Source: Acidovorax sp. FJL06 (GTDB lineage Bacteria > Pseudomonadota > Gammaproteobacteria > Burkholderiales > Burkholderiaceae_C). From it: a stretch of 64,000 nucleotides of DNA. The stretch spans positions 184,370 through 248,369 of the forward strand of contig NZ_QAJR01000001.1 of NCBI RefSeq assembly GCF_003852545.1. The letters run 5' to 3'. The stretch's first letter is position 1. Each line of letters begins with the position of its first letter. A program made the translations under genes and the position numbers. The notes beneath the pieces were generated by a model. It made no database searches. It was not told the origin of the DNA and saw only the letters and a program-made list of their open reading frames with translations. Below are positions 62,674-64,000 of the stretch, in pieces.

Positions 62674-63819
62674 ATGAAACGCATTGCACTGCGCGCCGTG
62701 ACCGCCGCCGCGCTGCTCACCACCTGGGCGCTGGGCGCCGTGGCCCAGGCCTGGCCGCCCACCCCCACCGTCATCGCCCACCGGGGCGCCTCGGCGCTGC
62801 GGCCCGAGCACACGCTGGCCGCGTACCAGAAGGCCATTGACGATGGCGCGGACATCATCGAGCCCGACCTGGTGATCACCAAGGACGGCGTGCTGGTGGC
62901 CCGGCACGAGAACGCCATCGCCATCTTGAACGCCGACGGATCGGTGAAGGAAGCCACCACCGACGTGGTGGACCGCCCCGAGTTCGCCGCGCGCAAGGCC
63001 ACCAAGACCATCGACGGCCAGGCGATCACCGGCTGGTTCACCGAAGACTTCACGCTGGCCGAGCTGAAAACCCTGCGCGCCCGCGAGCGCATCCCCGTGC
63101 AGCGTCCGGCCAACGTGGCCTACAACGGCCAGTTCGAGGTGCCCACGCTGCAGGAGGTGATCGACCTGGCCAAGGCGGCAACCGCCAATCCCGACCGCAA
63201 GGGCCGGATAGTGGGCATCTACCCCGAAACCAAGCACCCCACCTACTTCCAGTCCATCGGTCTGCCGCTGGAGGCACCGCTGCTGGCCGTGCTGGAGAAG
63301 AACGGCTGGAACCACCAGAACGCACCCGTGTTCGTGCAGTCTTTCGAGGTGGCCAGCCTGCAGGCCATCCGCAAGCAAAGCAGCTTGCGCCTGGTGCAGT
63401 TGGTGGCGCCCTCGGGCCGGCCCTATGACTTCGTGGCCCAGGGCGCGGCCAACACGCGTGCCTATGCCGACCTGATCACGCCCGAAGGCCTGCAGCAGGT
63501 GGCCACCTACGCCAACGCCATCGGCCCGTTCAAGACCCTGGTGGTGCCGGTCAAGGACGGCCTGCCCGGCGAACCCACGGGTCTGGTGGAGCGCGCCCGC
63601 GCCGCCGGCCTGGCCGTGCACATCTGGACGCTGCGGCCTGAAAACGCCTTTTTGCCCGCGGGCCTGAAGAAGGCGCCCGCCAGCGACGGCACGCAGCGCG
63701 GCGACAGCGTGGCCGAGATCACCGCCTACCTGCGCGCGGGCATTGACGGCTTCTTCACCGACGACCCGGCCGTGGGCCGCGCGGCGGTGCAGGCCTTCAC
63801 ACCGTCGTTGAAGAAGTAG
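62674..63819 (+). CDS. glpQ: Periplasmic glycerophosphodiester phosphodiesterase
   Basis: 381 residues from the ATG at 62674, chosen over one 15 nt upstream because GGAGGAG lies at a normal distance. Signal peptide to about residue 25 (VTAAALLTTWALGAVAQA). GDPD motifs VIAHRGASALRPEHTLAAY (HR and E), IEPDLVITKDGVLVARHE and GIYPETKHP are intact, and AGIDGFFTDDPAVGR ends the barrel. It releases glycerol-3-phosphate from deacylated phospholipids. It is 73 nt after metW and probably independent. Confidence 0.95.
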   Translation: MKRIALRAVTAAALLTTWALGAVAQAWPPTPTVIAHRGASALRPEHTLAAYQKAIDDGADIIEPDLVITKDGVLVARHENAIAILNADGSVKEATTDVVDRPEFAARKATKTIDGQAITGWFTEDFTLAELKTLRARERIPVQRPANVAYNGQFEVPTLQEVIDLAKAATANPDRKGRIVGIYPETKHPTYFQSIGLPLEAPLLAVLEKNGWNHQNAPVFVQSFEVASLQAIRKQSSLRLVQLVAPSGRPYDFVAQGAANTRAYADLITPEGLQQVATYANAIGPFKTLVVPVKDGLPGEPTGLVERARAAGLAVHIWTLRPENAFLPAGLKKAPASDGTQRGDSVAEITAYLRAGIDGFFTDDPAVGRAAVQAFTPSLKK

Positions 63820-63926
63820 CCGAGGGCGCTGCGCCGGGCCCCCGGCTCTGGCCTGGGGCGTGGTGCCCGTGCGGTGGGCGGGTTCTCCGATGCGCATGGG
63901 CGGTCCTGCCCAGGGGCGGTTGGTTT

Positions 63927-64000
63927 GCTATGAAAATGGGAGCTGGTTGCGCTGGTTCATCAAGCCCTGGATCCCGATTTTGCCTGATTAGCGACTTACC
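63927..64000. repeat. Dispersed palindromic repeat, copy 6, leading into a composite repeat cut by the window end
   Basis: GCTATGAAAATGGGAGC, TGGTTGCGCTGGTTCATC, AAGCCCTGGATCCCGATTT, then CCTGATTAGCGACTTACC at 63983-64000. The last 18 bases are the exact inverse of 52801-52818, so a second composite element probably continues beyond the edge. The region 63820-63926 shows no gene. Confidence 0.8.

Overview
The window is high-GC chromosomal DNA of a betaproteobacterium of the Comamonadaceae, most likely Acidovorax or a near relative. The evidence is the protein sequences (dnaA, gyrB, rnpA with a lineage-type insertion, Bug-type binding protein), the repeat families, and the riboswitch types. 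It includes the replication-origin neighbourhood: gyrB, dnaN and dnaA run leftwards and rpmH, rnpA, yidD, yidC and mnmE run rightwards from a 407-bp dnaA/rpmH spacer holding DnaA boxes. I see no rRNA, tRNA, CRISPR array, prophage or complete insertion sequence.

Layout. 1-4.5 kb: a leftward signalling operon of TonB-dependent receptor, YfiR-like protein and a membrane GGDEF/EAL protein that runs off the left edge. 4.9-7.6 kb: YCII/DGPF, SRPBCC and VOC genes followed by an ECF42-type sigma factor. 7.6-9.8 kb: RNase H, DUF3297, NnrU and a DnaQ-type exonuclease. 9.9-16.9 kb: an unusual leftward cluster (MetC-like lyase, Bug binding protein, flavin monooxygenase, CMD/AhpD fusion, GcvH-like lipoyl protein) with a divergent Lrp-type regulator and a DMT exporter. 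17-28 kb: PhnA, DinG-like helicase, a dinD-like gene broken by a 157-bp hairpin element, a B12-type radical SAM protein, gamma carbonic anhydrase, TetR with a divergent metallo-hydrolase, MocR, OsmC and PaiB. 28-36.9 kb: homoserine dehydrogenase behind a Thr/Ile leader-peptide attenuator, ferredoxin, acylphosphatase, a two-component system, DUF2147-CcdA-thioredoxin, a serine hydrolase and a YkgJ protein. 37-47 kb: origin region. 47-53 kb: a cNMP-binding protein, an unknown protein, apt and a large GAF/PAS/GGDEF/EAL protein. 53-58 kb: K+/H+ antiporter, kdsD-kdsC-lptC and an SDR. 58-60 kb: two duplicated glycine-rich RRM genes. 60-64 kb: a manganese exporter behind a yybP-ykoY riboswitch, metX-metW behind a SAM-II riboswitch, and glpQ.

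Regulation by RNA is a theme: a Thr/Ile attenuator (hom), a SAM-II element (metX), a yybP-ykoY element (Mn exporter) and a conserved 5' element shared by the two RRM genes. Methionine, threonine and sulfur metabolism recurs (hom, metX-metW, the MetC-like cluster).

Repeats are the other theme. A dispersed palindromic element with the core AGCGCTTGTCCATCAAGCGC occurs about nine times, and two diverged copies lie in frame inside mnmE and an SDR gene. A 28-bp-arm inverted repeat (CGTTCGGGCTGAGCTTG family), three copies of a CCCCTGAGTCGC family around kdsC-lptC-SDR, and a MITE-like hairpin are also present. The most promising candidate for an undescribed system is the cluster at 9.9-16 kb, where a GcvH-like lipoyl protein is translationally coupled to a CMD/AhpD-like peroxidase fusion. 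All functions below are read from sequence features and family knowledge; no database search was run.
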